64,000 bases of DNA from Actimicrobium sp. CCC2.4 (GTDB taxonomy: Bacteria; Pseudomonadota; Gammaproteobacteria; Burkholderiales; Burkholderiaceae_D). This document shows, piece by piece, positions 1-9,375 of this stretch. Location of the stretch: NCBI RefSeq assembly GCF_034347385.1, contig NZ_CP133777.1:1240001-1304000 (forward strand). The letters are read 5' to 3'. The notes under the pieces were generated by a model. The model searched no databases. It had not been told where the DNA came from and saw nothing but the letters and a program-made list of their open reading frames with translations. Position numbers and translations under genes: made by a program. How positions within the stretch are numbered: position 1 is the first letter of the stretch; each line of letters opens with the position of its first letter.

Positions 1-1
1 G

Positions 2-556
2 TTGGGTATCGCCAACTGTCCTGCGATCGTCGGTTGCGCCTCCACCTTCGCCAACGTCGGCAAGGTCGTCACCAACGGCATCGAAGCAGCCGCCGAACTG
101 AAACTGGCACCGCAATGGTCGCTGTTCAATTCGCTGACCTACAACGATTCGAAGTACAAGTCCGACTATTTGAATAACGGCGTCGTGGCCACCAGCGGCA
201 AACAAGTCGTTGATGCACCACGCCTGATGTTCAACACCGAGCTGTCGTACGAGAACGAGCACTGGTTTGCCCGCACCAACGCCAAGTTCACCGACAAGCG
301 GTATTACACCTACCTCAATGACGCCTCGGTACCGAATTTCTGGCTGATGAATCTGTCGGCTGGCTACAAGCTGAAATCGGTTGGCGGGCTCAAGGATGTG
401 ACGATCCAGTTCAACGTCGACAACCTGCTCAACAAAGATTACTTCAGCACGATCGGCAGCAACGGCTTCTCGAACTCCGATCCGACGGGTACCAGCCAGA
501 CCTTGCTGGTAGGTGCACCACGTCAAATGTTCCTGACGATAGGCGGCAAGATCTAA
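2..556 (+). CDS. TonB-dependent outer-membrane receptor, C-terminal part
   Basis: The gene runs in from the left edge, so only the last 184 residues are visible and its start is unknown. The sequence has alternating short beta-strand-like stretches typical of the end of a TonB-dependent receptor barrel, with phrases such as VDNLLNKDYFSTIG and GAPRQMFLTIGGKI. The last residue is Ile rather than the usual Phe. The family imports metal chelates or other large ligands across the outer membrane with TonB energy. Because a secreted phosphoesterase and an ABC importer follow on the same strand, it may admit a phosphorylated ligand, but this is inferred from position only; the plug domain is outside the window. 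Confidence 0.85.
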   Translation: MGIANCPAIVGCASTFANVGKVVTNGIEAAAELKLAPQWSLFNSLTYNDSKYKSDYLNNGVVATSGKQVVDAPRLMFNTELSYENEHWFARTNAKFTDKRYYTYLNDASVPNFWLMNLSAGYKLKSVGGLKDVTIQFNVDNLLNKDYFSTIGSNGFSNSDPTGTSQTLLVGAPRQMFLTIGGKI

Positions 557-579
557 GTTGGCGAGGTTGTCCATACGCC

Positions 580-599
580 CCGGCGCGGCAACGCGCCGG
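580..599 (+). terminator. GC-rich hairpin after the receptor gene, possible terminator
   Basis: CCGGCGCG and CGCGCCGG form a perfect 8-bp stem closed by a GCAA tetraloop, 24 bases after the receptor stop codon. There is no T-run behind it, so it may be a pause or mRNA 3'-end stabilising hairpin rather than a true intrinsic terminator. Confidence 0.4.
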
Positions 600-679
600 C
601 AGGCTTGATTGATCAGGGGGGCACGGCATCCGTATTGCGGATGACGCGGCTCCCCGCAGTGTTTTCCGAAGGTGTTCCA

Positions 680-2413
680 ATGAAATTGACCGTACCGATG
701 ATGCTGCTGGGCGTGCTGGGCTGGCCGGCCGCCGTGCTCGCCCAAACCACCACCACCACCACCACCCCGATCGAACACGTGATTGTGCTGGTCGGTGAAA
801 ACCGTACCTTCGACAATATGTTCGGTGCCTATCAACCAAAGCGCGGCCAGACCATTGCGAATCTGCTGTCGAAAGGCATCATCAAGGCCGATGGTTCGCC
901 GGGTCCGCGCTATGCCGATGCCGCACAAAAGACCGCCGAAAATTTCGGCGCCTATACCCCGACACCAAAAACCGTCGGGACCTATCCGACGTTGCCGCAA
1001 CCTTACGCCCTCGGCGCGTTCGGCCAGCGCCAGGATATTCCGGATGCGCGCTTCCCGAAGACGATGCCGAACGGCCCGTTCCAGATCACCAAACATACCG
1101 GTTACGGTGCCCATACCGGCGACCCGATCCACCGTTTTTATCAGATGTGGCAGCAGACCAATGGCGGCAAGAACGACCTGTTCGTCTGGGTCGCCGAAAC
1201 CACCGGCCTGGGACCGAGCAATCCGTGGCTGCCGCTGGGTCCGGGCAAGCCGACCTTTCAGGGCGGCGTGGCGATGGGCTTCTACAACATGTCGACCGGC
1301 GACGCGCCGTACTTCAAGCACCTGGCCGACACCTATGCAATCGCCGATAACTACCATCAGCCGATCATGGGTGGCACCACCGTCAATTACCTGGCGCTGG
1401 CCACTGGCGATGTCTCGTTCTTCACTGCCGATGGCAAGCCCGCCATGCCGGCAGCCAAGCTGATCGAGAATCCCGATGCCCAGCCCGGCACCAATAACTG
1501 GTACACCGAAGACGGCTATCGCGGCGGCACTTACATCCGCTGCGACGATATGGCGCTGCCCGGCGTGGCCGGTATCCGCAATCACCTGAAAGCCTTGCCG
1601 TACAAGGCTTTCAATGATGGCAACTGCGCACCCGAGACCTACTACATGGTCAACAACATGGACCCGGCGTATTCGCCAGCGGGGGATTTGCTGCCGGTCG
1701 CACCGGACAAGTTCCTGCTGCCGCCGCAAACCATCCCGCATATCGGTGACGGCCTGACGGCTGCCGGCGTATCGTGGAAATGGTATTCGGGCGGGCGCAA
1801 CGATGGCGTCAAGACCGACAAGGAATACTGCGCGATGTGCGATACGCCGACCTTTTTTACGTCGACGATGACCGGTCCCGACCGCCACAAGTTGCATGAC
1901 CTGCAGCAGTTCTATGTCGATGTCAAGGATGCGAAGACCTTCCCGGCGGTGAGCTACATCGCGCCTTACGACAGCATCTCGGGCCACCCCGGCTATGCGA
2001 TGGAAACCAGTTTCGATGCGTTGGCGCAGGACGTCATCACGCGCGTCAAGGCCAATCCGGCGCTGTGGAAAAACACCGTCGTGCTGGTCACCTTCGATGA
2101 AGGTGGCGGCTATTACGATTCCGGTTACGTGCAGGCGATCGACTTCTTCGGCGATGGCACGCGCATCCCGCTGATCGCGGTGTCGCCGTTCTCGAAACGC
2201 GGTCATGTCGATCACACCTATTACAGCCACGCCTCCATCCTCAAATTCATCGAGCGCAACTGGAAGATGCTGCCGCTGTCATCCCGCAGCCGCGACAATC
2301 TGCCGAACCCGGTCAGCGATCCGCGCAATCCCTACGTGCCGCTGAACCAGCCGGCGCTTGGCGACCTGATGAACCTGTTTGATTTCAAGCGCGCCGCGCG
2401 CACGGAGAAATGA
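680..2413 (+). CDS. secreted phosphoesterase, phospholipase C / acid phosphatase family (PF04185-like)
   Basis: A 577-residue protein with a signal peptide (MKLTVPMMLLGVLGWPAAVLAQ) followed directly by seven threonines. The start is set at the ATG in front of the signal peptide; an in-frame upstream codon at 605 would bury it. The N-terminal motif HVIVLVGENRTFDNMFG and the late metal-site region VLVTFDEGGGYYDSG with SPFSKRGHVDHTYYSH are those of the phosphoesterase family that holds bacterial phospholipases C and acid phosphatases. It should cleave phosphate esters in the periplasm or outside the cell. It leads an operon with an ABC importer (next ATG one base after its stop), so its product is probably taken up by that importer. 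The exact substrate cannot be read from the sequence. Confidence 0.85.
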   Translation: MKLTVPMMLLGVLGWPAAVLAQTTTTTTTPIEHVIVLVGENRTFDNMFGAYQPKRGQTIANLLSKGIIKADGSPGPRYADAAQKTAENFGAYTPTPKTVGTYPTLPQPYALGAFGQRQDIPDARFPKTMPNGPFQITKHTGYGAHTGDPIHRFYQMWQQTNGGKNDLFVWVAETTGLGPSNPWLPLGPGKPTFQGGVAMGFYNMSTGDAPYFKHLADTYAIADNYHQPIMGGTTVNYLALATGDVSFFTADGKPAMPAAKLIENPDAQPGTNNWYTEDGYRGGTYIRCDDMALPGVAGIRNHLKALPYKAFNDGNCAPETYYMVNNMDPAYSPAGDLLPVAPDKFLLPPQTIPHIGDGLTAAGVSWKWYSGGRNDGVKTDKEYCAMCDTPTFFTSTMTGPDRHKLHDLQQFYVDVKDAKTFPAVSYIAPYDSISGHPGYAMETSFDALAQDVITRVKANPALWKNTVVLVTFDEGGGYYDSGYVQAIDFFGDGTRIPLIAVSPFSKRGHVDHTYYSHASILKFIERNWKMLPLSSRSRDNLPNPVSDPRNPYVPLNQPALGDLMNLFDFKRAARTEK

Positions 2414-2414
2414 C

Positions 2415-3470
2415 ATGAAACGCACACTACGCATGACACTGGCAGCGACTGCCTTGCTGGTCGCCAGCGCCGCCGCCACGGCCCAGCAACCACTCGATGC
2501 ACTAATCGCCGCTGCCAAAAAAGAAGGCACCGTCAACAGCGTCGGCATGCCGCCCGACTGGGCCAATTGGAAACAGTCGTGGGCCGCGATGGAGTCCAAA
2601 TACGGCATCACGCATCAGGACACCGACATGAGTTCGGCGCAGGAAATCGCCAAGTTCGATGCCGAGAAAAGCAATGCCTCGGCCGACATCGGCGATGTCG
2701 GCCATTCGTTCGGACCGATCGCCGTGGCCAAGGGCGTCACGCAAGCGTACAAGCCGTCGACCTGGAACGAGATCCCGGTCTGGGCCAAGGACGGCGACGG
2801 TCACTGGATGCTGGCCTACACCGGTACGATGGCCTTCATCAGCAACAACAAGCTGGTCAAAAATCCGCCGAAGAACTGGAAAGATCTGCTGTCCGGGACT
2901 TACCGCGTGACGGTCGGTGAAGTCGGCGTCGCCTCGCAAGCCAACAGCGCCGTGCTGGCCGCCGCGCTGGCGTTTGGCGGCAATGAAAAAAACCTCGCAC
3001 CGGCCTACAAGCTGTTCGCCGAACTGGCCCGTCAGGGACGGCTGTCGCTGACCAATCCGAGCATCGCCAACATGGAAAAAGGCGAAGTCGAAGTCGCTTT
3101 GCTGTGGGATTTCAATGCACTCAGCTACCGCGACAAGATCGATGCCAGCCAGTTCACGGTCTCGATTCCGCAGGATGGTTCGCTGGTGGCCGGTTACACG
3201 ACCATCATCAACAAGCACGCCAAACATCCGAACGCGGCCAAGCTGATGCGCGAATTGATTTTCAGTGACGAAGGCCAGATCAATCTGGCGCGCGGTCATG
3301 CCCGCCCGATCCGCAGCAATGTCGTGATGCCGAAAGACGTACAGGACAAGATGCTGCCGGCGGCGCAATACCAGAACGCCAAGCCGATCCAGGATTTCGC
3401 GGCATGGGAAAAAACCACCCGCGCCATCCCGCGCCAGTGGCAGGAGCAAGTCATGATGTTCAACAAGTGA
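2415..3470 (+). CDS. ABC transporter periplasmic substrate-binding protein (family 1 type)
   Basis: A 351-residue protein with a clear signal peptide (MKRTLRMTLAATALLVASAAATAQ). The body resembles the family-1 solute-binding proteins used for iron, polyamines and 2-aminoethylphosphonate: YTGTMAFISNNKLVKNPPKNW in the first lobe and NKHAKHPNAAKLMRELIFSDEGQ near the end. The ATG lies one base after the phosphoesterase stop, so the two are translationally linked. It delivers ligand to the two permeases and the ATPase encoded downstream. Since two phosphoesterase-type enzymes sit in the same operon, the ligand is likely an organophosphate, a phosphonate or a product of their hydrolysis. That is inference from neighbours. 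Confidence 0.85.
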   Translation: MKRTLRMTLAATALLVASAAATAQQPLDALIAAAKKEGTVNSVGMPPDWANWKQSWAAMESKYGITHQDTDMSSAQEIAKFDAEKSNASADIGDVGHSFGPIAVAKGVTQAYKPSTWNEIPVWAKDGDGHWMLAYTGTMAFISNNKLVKNPPKNWKDLLSGTYRVTVGEVGVASQANSAVLAAALAFGGNEKNLAPAYKLFAELARQGRLSLTNPSIANMEKGEVEVALLWDFNALSYRDKIDASQFTVSIPQDGSLVAGYTTIINKHAKHPNAAKLMRELIFSDEGQINLARGHARPIRSNVVMPKDVQDKMLPAAQYQNAKPIQDFAAWEKTTRAIPRQWQEQVMMFNK

Positions 3471-3477
3471 GCCCGAC

Positions 3478-4287
3478 ATGAACAACAAAGTCATCCTCGT
3501 CCTGATCGACGGACTTGCCTGGCAGTCGGCTTATGACGGCATGGGCTTCCTGCAGGGACTGTGCGAGGCCGGGCAGGCCAGCCTGTACCGGATGGAATGC
3601 GAACTGCCGTCGCTGTCGCGTCCGCTTTACGAATGCATCCTGACCGGCGTGCGGCCGGTCGACAGTGGCGTGGTGCACAACCAGGTCACGCGGCTATCGC
3701 ACCATGACAGCATCTTTCATCTGGCGCGCGCGGCCGGTGGCACGACGGCCGCAGCGGCCTATCACTGGATCAGCGAACTGTACAACCGCTCGCCGTACGA
3801 GGCGGTGCGCGACCGCTTCACTGACGATGACAGCCTGCCGATTCAACACGGCGTGTTCTATCACGCCGACAGCTATCCGGATGACCACCTGCTGCTGGAC
3901 GCCGAGATCCTGCGCCGCCGGCACGACCCGGATTTTTTGCTGATCCATCCGATGAATACCGATGACGCCGGTCATCGCCACGGTGGCGACAGCGGCCAGT
4001 ACCGCAATGCCGCGCGCAGCTTTGACAATGCGCTGTCGACGCAATTGCCGGGCTGGCTGGCGGCCGGTTATCAGGTCGTCGTCACCAGCGACCATGGCAT
4101 GAACCGCGACCACACCCATCGCGGCGTGCTGCCCGAAGAGCGGCAAGTGCCGCTGTTCGTGATGGGCAGTGGCTTCAGTCACGATCCGCTGGCACGGCCG
4201 CGTCAGGTCGAACTGTGCGGCGTGCTGGCCGACCTGCTCGGGGCAGCGCACGACAAGGCAAGCAATCCGGCGCTGCTGTCTGCATGA
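3478..4287 (+). CDS. alkaline-phosphatase superfamily phosphodiesterase / nucleotide pyrophosphatase-like enzyme
   Basis: A 269-residue protein with no signal peptide, so probably cytoplasmic. Superfamily landmarks are visible: VLIDGLAWQSAYD (first metal aspartate), the nucleophile region PSLSRPLYECILTG, then TDDAGHRHGG and TSDHGMNRDHTHRG, which supply Asp and His ligands for a two-metal centre. Relatives hydrolyse phosphodiesters, nucleotides or phosphonoacetate. It lies between the binding-protein gene and the permeases of a transport operon, and its stop overlaps the next ATG (ATGA), so it probably processes the imported compound. Substrate assignment is not possible from the sequence alone. 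Confidence 0.8.
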   Translation: MNNKVILVLIDGLAWQSAYDGMGFLQGLCEAGQASLYRMECELPSLSRPLYECILTGVRPVDSGVVHNQVTRLSHHDSIFHLARAAGGTTAAAAYHWISELYNRSPYEAVRDRFTDDDSLPIQHGVFYHADSYPDDHLLLDAEILRRRHDPDFLLIHPMNTDDAGHRHGGDSGQYRNAARSFDNALSTQLPGWLAAGYQVVVTSDHGMNRDHTHRGVLPEERQVPLFVMGSGFSHDPLARPRQVELCGVLADLLGAAHDKASNPALLSA

Positions 4288-5123
4288 TCGCCAGCCTGCG
4301 CACGCACTGGCGACCAGCCTTGCTGCTGGTGCCGCTGCTGCTGGTGTCCGGCTTGTTTTCACTGGCACCGGCGGGCTGGGTACTGTTCAATAGCGTGCGC
4401 GTCGAGGACGCCTGGTCATTCGGCAATTTCATCGAGATTCTCGGCGCCAGTTTTTATCGGCAGGCCTTCGGCAACAGCCTGTGGATTGCCACCGGCTCCA
4501 GCCTGGCCGGCCTGCTGATCGGACTGGTTGGCGCGGCCTCGATCCGGCGCGTCGATGGCAGCGTGCGCGATATTACGGTGGCCTTCACCAACATGGCCAG
4601 CAACCTCAGTGGCGTGCCGCTGGCGTTCGCCTTCATCATCATTCTCGGTGCCAATGGCGCGGCCACGCTGCTGTTGCGCGAGTGGGGCTGGCTCGGCGAG
4701 TTCAGCCTGTATTCGCGCGGCGGACTGACGCTGATCTATACGTATTTCCAGATTCCGCTGGCGATCCTGCTGCTGTATCCGGCCTTCGACGCGCTCGATG
4801 ATGACTGGCAGGCCAGCGCCGCGCTGCTCGGTGCATCACGGCTGCGCTACTGGCAACTGATCGGTTTGCCGGTGCTGCTGCCGGCGGTGCTCGGCACCTT
4901 CATCCTGCTGTTTGCCAATGCGATGGGCGCGTATGCCAGCGCCTATGCACTGATGACCTCGAACTACAACCTGGTGACGATCCGCATTGCCAGTCTGGTG
5001 GCCGGTGATATTTTCCTGGAGCCGAATCTGGCGGCAGCGCTGGCGGTGCTGCTGATCGCGCTGATGGTGCTGATGGTTAGTGTCAATCAGTGGCTACTCA
5101 AACGGAGTCACCATGCGCACTAA
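4284..5123 (+). CDS. ABC transporter permease, first subunit
   Basis: A 279-residue inner-membrane protein, start ATG overlapping the preceding stop. Hydrophobic segments are spread along the protein and the EAA-type coupling loop is visible as DDDWQASAALLGASRLRYWQ, where the permease contacts the ATPase. The family is the binding-protein-dependent transport permease group of polyamine, iron and 2-aminoethylphosphonate importers. It should form a heterodimer with the next gene, which overlaps it by 11 bases. Confidence 0.88.
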   Translation: MIASLRTHWRPALLLVPLLLVSGLFSLAPAGWVLFNSVRVEDAWSFGNFIEILGASFYRQAFGNSLWIATGSSLAGLLIGLVGAASIRRVDGSVRDITVAFTNMASNLSGVPLAFAFIIILGANGAATLLLREWGWLGEFSLYSRGGLTLIYTYFQIPLAILLLYPAFDALDDDWQASAALLGASRLRYWQLIGLPVLLPAVLGTFILLFANAMGAYASAYALMTSNYNLVTIRIASLVAGDIFLEPNLAAALAVLLIALMVLMVSVNQWLLKRSHHAH

Positions 5124-5883
5124 TACTTACCACCGCATGGTCGTGGCGAGCCTGGTGATCCTGCTCGGCATGCCGATTCTGGCGACGCTGCTGTATTCGC
5201 TGTCGCAGCGCTGGGGCGCGACCGTGCTGCCGGACGGCCTGACGTTCGACTGGTATCTGGCGCTGCTGCGCGAGCCGCGTTTTCTGGTCGCGTTCGGCCA
5301 TTCGCTGCTGGTGTCGGTGGCTACGCTGGTGCTGGCGACGGTGCTGATCGTGCCGGCCGCCTTTGTCGTGTTCTATTATTTTCCGCGGCTGGATCGCTGG
5401 ATGAACCTGCTGATCCTGCTGCAGTTCGCGGTGCCGCCAGTGGTGTCGTCGGTCGGTCTGCTGCAACTGTATGCCGACGGGCCCTTGCCGCTGATCGGTA
5501 CGCCGTGGGTGCTGGTCGGTTGCTACTTCACGATCGTGCTGCCGTTCATTTACCGGGCGCTGGCCAGCAGTTTGCAAGGACTCAATGTGCGTGACCTGAT
5601 GGATGCCGCGCACCTGCTGGGTGCGAGCACGCCGCAGGCTTTTTTGCGCGTGGTGCTGCCCAATATCCGCAAGGCACTGATGGCAGCGCTATTCCTGTCG
5701 TTTTCGTTTTTACTGGGCGAATTCGTGTTTGCCAACATGCTCGTCGGCGGCCGGTTCGAGACCCTCAATGTGTATCTGTACACGATGCGTTCGACCAGCG
5801 GCCATTTCACCAGCGCGGTCGTGATGACGTATTTCCTGTTCACGCTGGTCGTGACCTGGATTGCCACCCGGCTAGCCCGATAG
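5113..5883 (+). CDS. ABC transporter permease, second subunit
   Basis: A 256-residue inner-membrane protein starting inside the end of the previous permease. About six membrane segments are seen, with an EAA-type loop at RDLMDAAHLLGASTPQAFLR. PotC/FbpB-like second subunits look like this. The ATG at 5113 is preceded by CGGAG and is preferred over an upstream in-frame codon at 5080 that would lengthen the overlap. It partners the preceding permease and the ATPase at 5892. Confidence 0.88.
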   Translation: MRTNTYHRMVVASLVILLGMPILATLLYSLSQRWGATVLPDGLTFDWYLALLREPRFLVAFGHSLLVSVATLVLATVLIVPAAFVVFYYFPRLDRWMNLLILLQFAVPPVVSSVGLLQLYADGPLPLIGTPWVLVGCYFTIVLPFIYRALASSLQGLNVRDLMDAAHLLGASTPQAFLRVVLPNIRKALMAALFLSFSFLLGEFVFANMLVGGRFETLNVYLYTMRSTSGHFTSAVVMTYFLFTLVVTWIATRLAR

Positions 5884-5891
5884 GAGTTTGC

Positions 5892-6896
5892 TTGGATTAT
5901 TTACGTGTCACCGGTCTGTCAAAGACCTTCGGCAAGACCACCGTGCTGGACCACATAGCCCTCGATGTCGCCGAAGGCGAACTGGTCACGCTGCTCGGCC
6001 CCAGCGGCTGCGGCAAGTCAACGCTGCTGCGCTGCATTGCCGGACTGACTGCTCCCGATCAGGGTCGCATCCATGTCGCCGGCAGCGACATCACGACGGT
6101 CGCGCCGCAGCAGCGCGGCATCGGCATGGTGTTCCAGAGTTATGCGCTGTTTCCGAACCTGACCGTGCTCGGCAATATCGGTTTCGGCCTGAAAATGCAG
6201 CGCCTGCCTGCCGATGTAGTCGCGCAGCGCACCGAGGCCATCATCGCGCTGGTCGAACTGGGCGGCCACGAATACAAGCTGGTGCACCAGCTCTCGGGCG
6301 GCCAGCGCCAGCGGGTGGCGCTGGCCCGGGCGCTGGTCGTGCGGCCGCGCATTCTGCTGCTCGACGAGCCGTTGTCGGCACTCGATGCGCGCATCCGCAA
6401 AATGCTGCAGGAAGAAATCCGCCGCATCCAGCAGCAACTGAAACTGACCACGATCTTCGTCACGCACGATCAGGAAGAAGCGCTGATCCTGTCGGACCGC
6501 ATCGTTGTCATGGACGGCGGGCGCATCGTCCAGCAGGGTGCCGCCGAGACGATTTATGCGCGGCCGGCAACTGCCTTCGTGGCGCGCTTCATCGGCAATG
6601 TCAACTTGCTTGATGCGTCGCAAGCGCGCGTGCTGCTCGGCCTGGAGATCGACGGTCAGCTCGCGATCCGCCCCGAATCGATCTCATTGGAAGCTGCTGG
6701 CAGCGCTGCTGCAGGTGGCTGTCCGGCCGTCGTGCGGCACCACCAGTTGCTCGGCAACGTGATCCGTTATCACGTCACGACGCAGGGTTGCGCGCTCATG
6801 GTCGACACGCTAAATCGCAGCCCGGCGCACTTGCTGGCTGCAGGTAGCGCGGTCGGTCTGGTCTTCGATCACAGCCAGTTTCAGCCGGTTGAGTAA
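5892..6896 (+). CDS. ABC transporter ATP-binding protein, PotA/FbpC type
   Basis: A 334-residue ATPase, initiated at TTG with AGGAG six bases upstream. Walker A is GPSGCGKST near residue 36, the signature is LSGGQRQR, Walker B is ILLLDEPLSALD, and the H-loop lies in VTHDQEEAL. About 100 C-terminal residues beyond the nucleotide-binding domain form a TOBE-like regulatory region, as in importers of polyamines, ferric iron, sulfate and 2-aminoethylphosphonate. It energises the two permeases just upstream and is the last gene of the operon; a terminator follows about 80 bases later. Confidence 0.9.
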   Translation: MDYLRVTGLSKTFGKTTVLDHIALDVAEGELVTLLGPSGCGKSTLLRCIAGLTAPDQGRIHVAGSDITTVAPQQRGIGMVFQSYALFPNLTVLGNIGFGLKMQRLPADVVAQRTEAIIALVELGGHEYKLVHQLSGGQRQRVALARALVVRPRILLLDEPLSALDARIRKMLQEEIRRIQQQLKLTTIFVTHDQEEALILSDRIVVMDGGRIVQQGAAETIYARPATAFVARFIGNVNLLDASQARVLLGLEIDGQLAIRPESISLEAAGSAAAGGCPAVVRHHQLLGNVIRYHVTTQGCALMVDTLNRSPAHLLAAGSAVGLVFDHSQFQPVE

Positions 6897-6976
6897 GGTA
6901 AAAACATCTTTCCATGCCTGTTAAAGCAGGACGATCCCTGCTGATATCTAATGAAAAACATTCGACAATTTCCTTG

Positions 6977-7009
6977 AAACCCAAGCTGCGACTGGGTTTT
7001 GTTTTTTTT
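6977..7009 (+). terminator. intrinsic terminator of the organophosphate importer operon
   Basis: AAACCCA and TGGGTTT pair across a 9-base loop and run into a long T tract (GTTTTTTTT). It lies about 80 bases after the ATPase stop and before the receptor promoter region. Confidence 0.75.
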
Positions 7010-7071
7010 GTGCGATGGATGATAAGGATGCGGGACCTGCTTCGCTGAAACGCGATTGACTGACGCCAATA

Positions 7072-7090
7072 GGAATTACTATCATTTGGG
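7072..7090 (+). promoter_or_regulatory. possible Fur box upstream of the siderophore receptor
   Basis: AATTACTATCATT resembles the core of the Fur consensus (about 10 of 15 positions by eye) and lies about 70 bases before the receptor start. The match is partial, but the downstream genes are classic iron-regulated genes. Confidence 0.35.
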
Positions 7091-7159
7091 ATGCCGCATT
7101 TCCGGGCCGGTCATCAAGCGCAATGTTGCGTGCGGGATCGTCATTGAGGGTGTTGTCCT

Positions 7160-9373
7160 TTGAAATCACTTCCTGCTTTGCCATTTAGCCGTTTTCATCT
7201 TGCCTTTTTGCAGGCGTTTGCAAGTGTTAGTTTGCTGTACGCCACTGGCGCTGCAGCGCAGACCGAACTGGTTGAAGTGTTGGTAGAAGGTACCTCGCTG
7301 CCGCCTTACGTCGGCGGTGCATTGTCTTCCCCGAAATACACCCGTCCGCTCGCTGATTTGCCGCAAACCATCACGGTCATTCCCGATCAATTGATGGCAG
7401 AGCAGGGCGTCAAGAGCTTGCGGGATGCGTTGCGCAATATCACCGGCATCAGCATGCAAGCCGGTGAAGGCAATCCGCCCTCCGGCGATCAACTGAAAAT
7501 TCGCGGATTTTCTGCGCGCGACGATATCCTGATTGATGGTGTCCGCGATGTCGGCAACTATTTTCGCGATCCCTTTTTCATTGAACAGATTGAAGTCACG
7601 AAGGGCCCATCATCGGCTTTCGCCGGGCGCGGTTCCACCGGCGGCACGATCAACCAGGTCAGCAAGGCGCCCCGCATGAATGCCTTCCGTGAAATCGAAG
7701 TCAGTGCCGGCACCGACGACCTCAAACGTCTGACGGTTGATCTCAATGCGCCGATAGAGACCTGGCCCGGCGCTGCCTTGCGCTTGAATTTGATGGCCCA
7801 TGAAGCCGATCAGGCCGGACGTGATCAGGTCAGCAACCGGCGCTGGGGTGTCGCGCCGACGCTGGCCTTCGGATTGGGTACGGCGACGCGCGTGACGCTG
7901 GGATTCCTGCATACGGAGCAGGATAATCTGGCCGATTCGGGTATCCCGAATTCGCGTAATTTTTCATTGGCCGGCTCGGGTTTCGAGGGCCGGATTGCAC
8001 CCGTCGATACGCGTCATTTTTATGGCTACACCACTGATTACCAGCGCCTGACGTCGGACCAGGGCAGCGTAAAAATCGTCCACGAATTTAACGAAAGCGT
8101 GTCCTTGCATAACCAGTTGCGTGTCACGCGCACGCACAACGATTCGGTGTTTTCCTCGCCACGGTACGCCCCCGGGAATCTGACGACGATCGATGCGGAC
8201 ACGCGTGTGGTGGGCAACCAGAAACCACGTGACCAGATTGATCAGGTGCTCATCAATCAAACCGATCTGACCGTCAAGTTCAATACCGGAAGGGTGGCCA
8301 ATACGCTGGTGGTAGGGACTGAATTTTCCCGGCAAAAATCAGAAAACCGGCGGCGGCTGGACACCAACGGATCCACCACGAGTCTCTTTGATCCGGTTGC
8401 GCGTGCGGCGACAGCCTTGCCTTATAACGGTACCAGGGCACAGCTCGACACCGATCAGGCAGCAATTTATGTGTTCGATACGATGAAGCTCACGCCGCAA
8501 TGGGAATTGAACGGCGGCTTGCGCTACGACTACGTCAAGACCAGCGTGCGTGGCATCGACGACAGCGGTCGCTTGCCTGGTTATGTCAGCAATCTGGCGC
8601 ATGTGGACAAGCAGACCAGCGGCAGTCTTGGCCTGGTCTACAAGCCGGTGCCGCAGCTCAGTCTGTATGCCGGCTACGGCACGTCGTTCGATACGTCAGG
8701 GCGCGCTGACCTGGTGCAGCTTGCGGGTGGCAATAACAATGTGCCGATTGCGGAGAGCAGCTTTCGCGTCGCCCCTGAAAAAAGCCGGAGCGTCGAGCTT
8801 GGCAGCAAGTGGGCGGTGCTGAACAATCAGCTCGATCTCAATGCAGCGATTTTCCGGACCGAAAAGACCAATGCCCGCACGCCTGGATTACCGGGCGAAC
8901 CACCGCTCGTGCTCGATGGTATCCAGCGTGTCAACGGACTGGAGTTGAGCGTTGCCGGTCGCATCAATTCCAATTGGAATGTGTTTGGCGGCTATACCTA
9001 TCTGGATGGTCAAGTAACGCGGTCCAACACCGCATTTGAAGTCGGCCAGCGACTCGACAACATGCCGCGTCACAGCATCAGTGCCTGGACCACATATCAA
9101 CTGACACCCAAGCTGACCGTTGGCGGCGGCGTTCAGTATATGGATGCACGCAACAGCAATATTCGTGGTGATGACCGCGACAACTTCACGATAACGGCAG
9201 CACCTTACTGGGTCGGCGATGCGGTGGCTTCTTACCGGGTCAATGCCAGCACCACGTTACGTCTCAATATTTATAACGTCGCCAACAAAACGTATACCTA
9301 CGAGCTCGCCAGCGGTCAAAGCATCCCGGGTCCGGGACGCTCGGCCACTTTAGCGGCGCAGTTTGCGTTTTAA
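7160..9373 (+). CDS. TonB-dependent siderophore receptor
   Basis: A complete 737-residue outer-membrane receptor, initiated at TTG. A signal peptide ends near AAAQTELVEV, and the plug domain follows: LADLPQTITVIPDQLMAEQG, the region ISMQAGEGNPPSGDQLKIRG and FIEQIEVTKGPSSAFAGRGS. The barrel ends in ATLAAQFAF with the usual terminal Phe. The plug signature is that of ferric siderophore receptors of the FcuA/Fiu/BfrD type. It imports ferric siderophore with TonB-ExbBD energy. The gene for a PiuC-like hydroxylase starts three bases after its stop, an arrangement common in iron uptake modules, so iron control by Fur is likely. Confidence 0.92.
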   Translation: MKSLPALPFSRFHLAFLQAFASVSLLYATGAAAQTELVEVLVEGTSLPPYVGGALSSPKYTRPLADLPQTITVIPDQLMAEQGVKSLRDALRNITGISMQAGEGNPPSGDQLKIRGFSARDDILIDGVRDVGNYFRDPFFIEQIEVTKGPSSAFAGRGSTGGTINQVSKAPRMNAFREIEVSAGTDDLKRLTVDLNAPIETWPGAALRLNLMAHEADQAGRDQVSNRRWGVAPTLAFGLGTATRVTLGFLHTEQDNLADSGIPNSRNFSLAGSGFEGRIAPVDTRHFYGYTTDYQRLTSDQGSVKIVHEFNESVSLHNQLRVTRTHNDSVFSSPRYAPGNLTTIDADTRVVGNQKPRDQIDQVLINQTDLTVKFNTGRVANTLVVGTEFSRQKSENRRRLDTNGSTTSLFDPVARAATALPYNGTRAQLDTDQAAIYVFDTMKLTPQWELNGGLRYDYVKTSVRGIDDSGRLPGYVSNLAHVDKQTSGSLGLVYKPVPQLSLYAGYGTSFDTSGRADLVQLAGGNNNVPIAESSFRVAPEKSRSVELGSKWAVLNNQLDLNAAIFRTEKTNARTPGLPGEPPLVLDGIQRVNGLELSVAGRINSNWNVFGGYTYLDGQVTRSNTAFEVGQRLDNMPRHSISAWTTYQLTPKLTVGGGVQYMDARNSNIRGDDRDNFTITAAPYWVGDAVASYRVNASTTLRLNIYNVANKTYTYELASGQSIPGPGRSATLAAQFAF

Positions 9374-9375
9374 CC

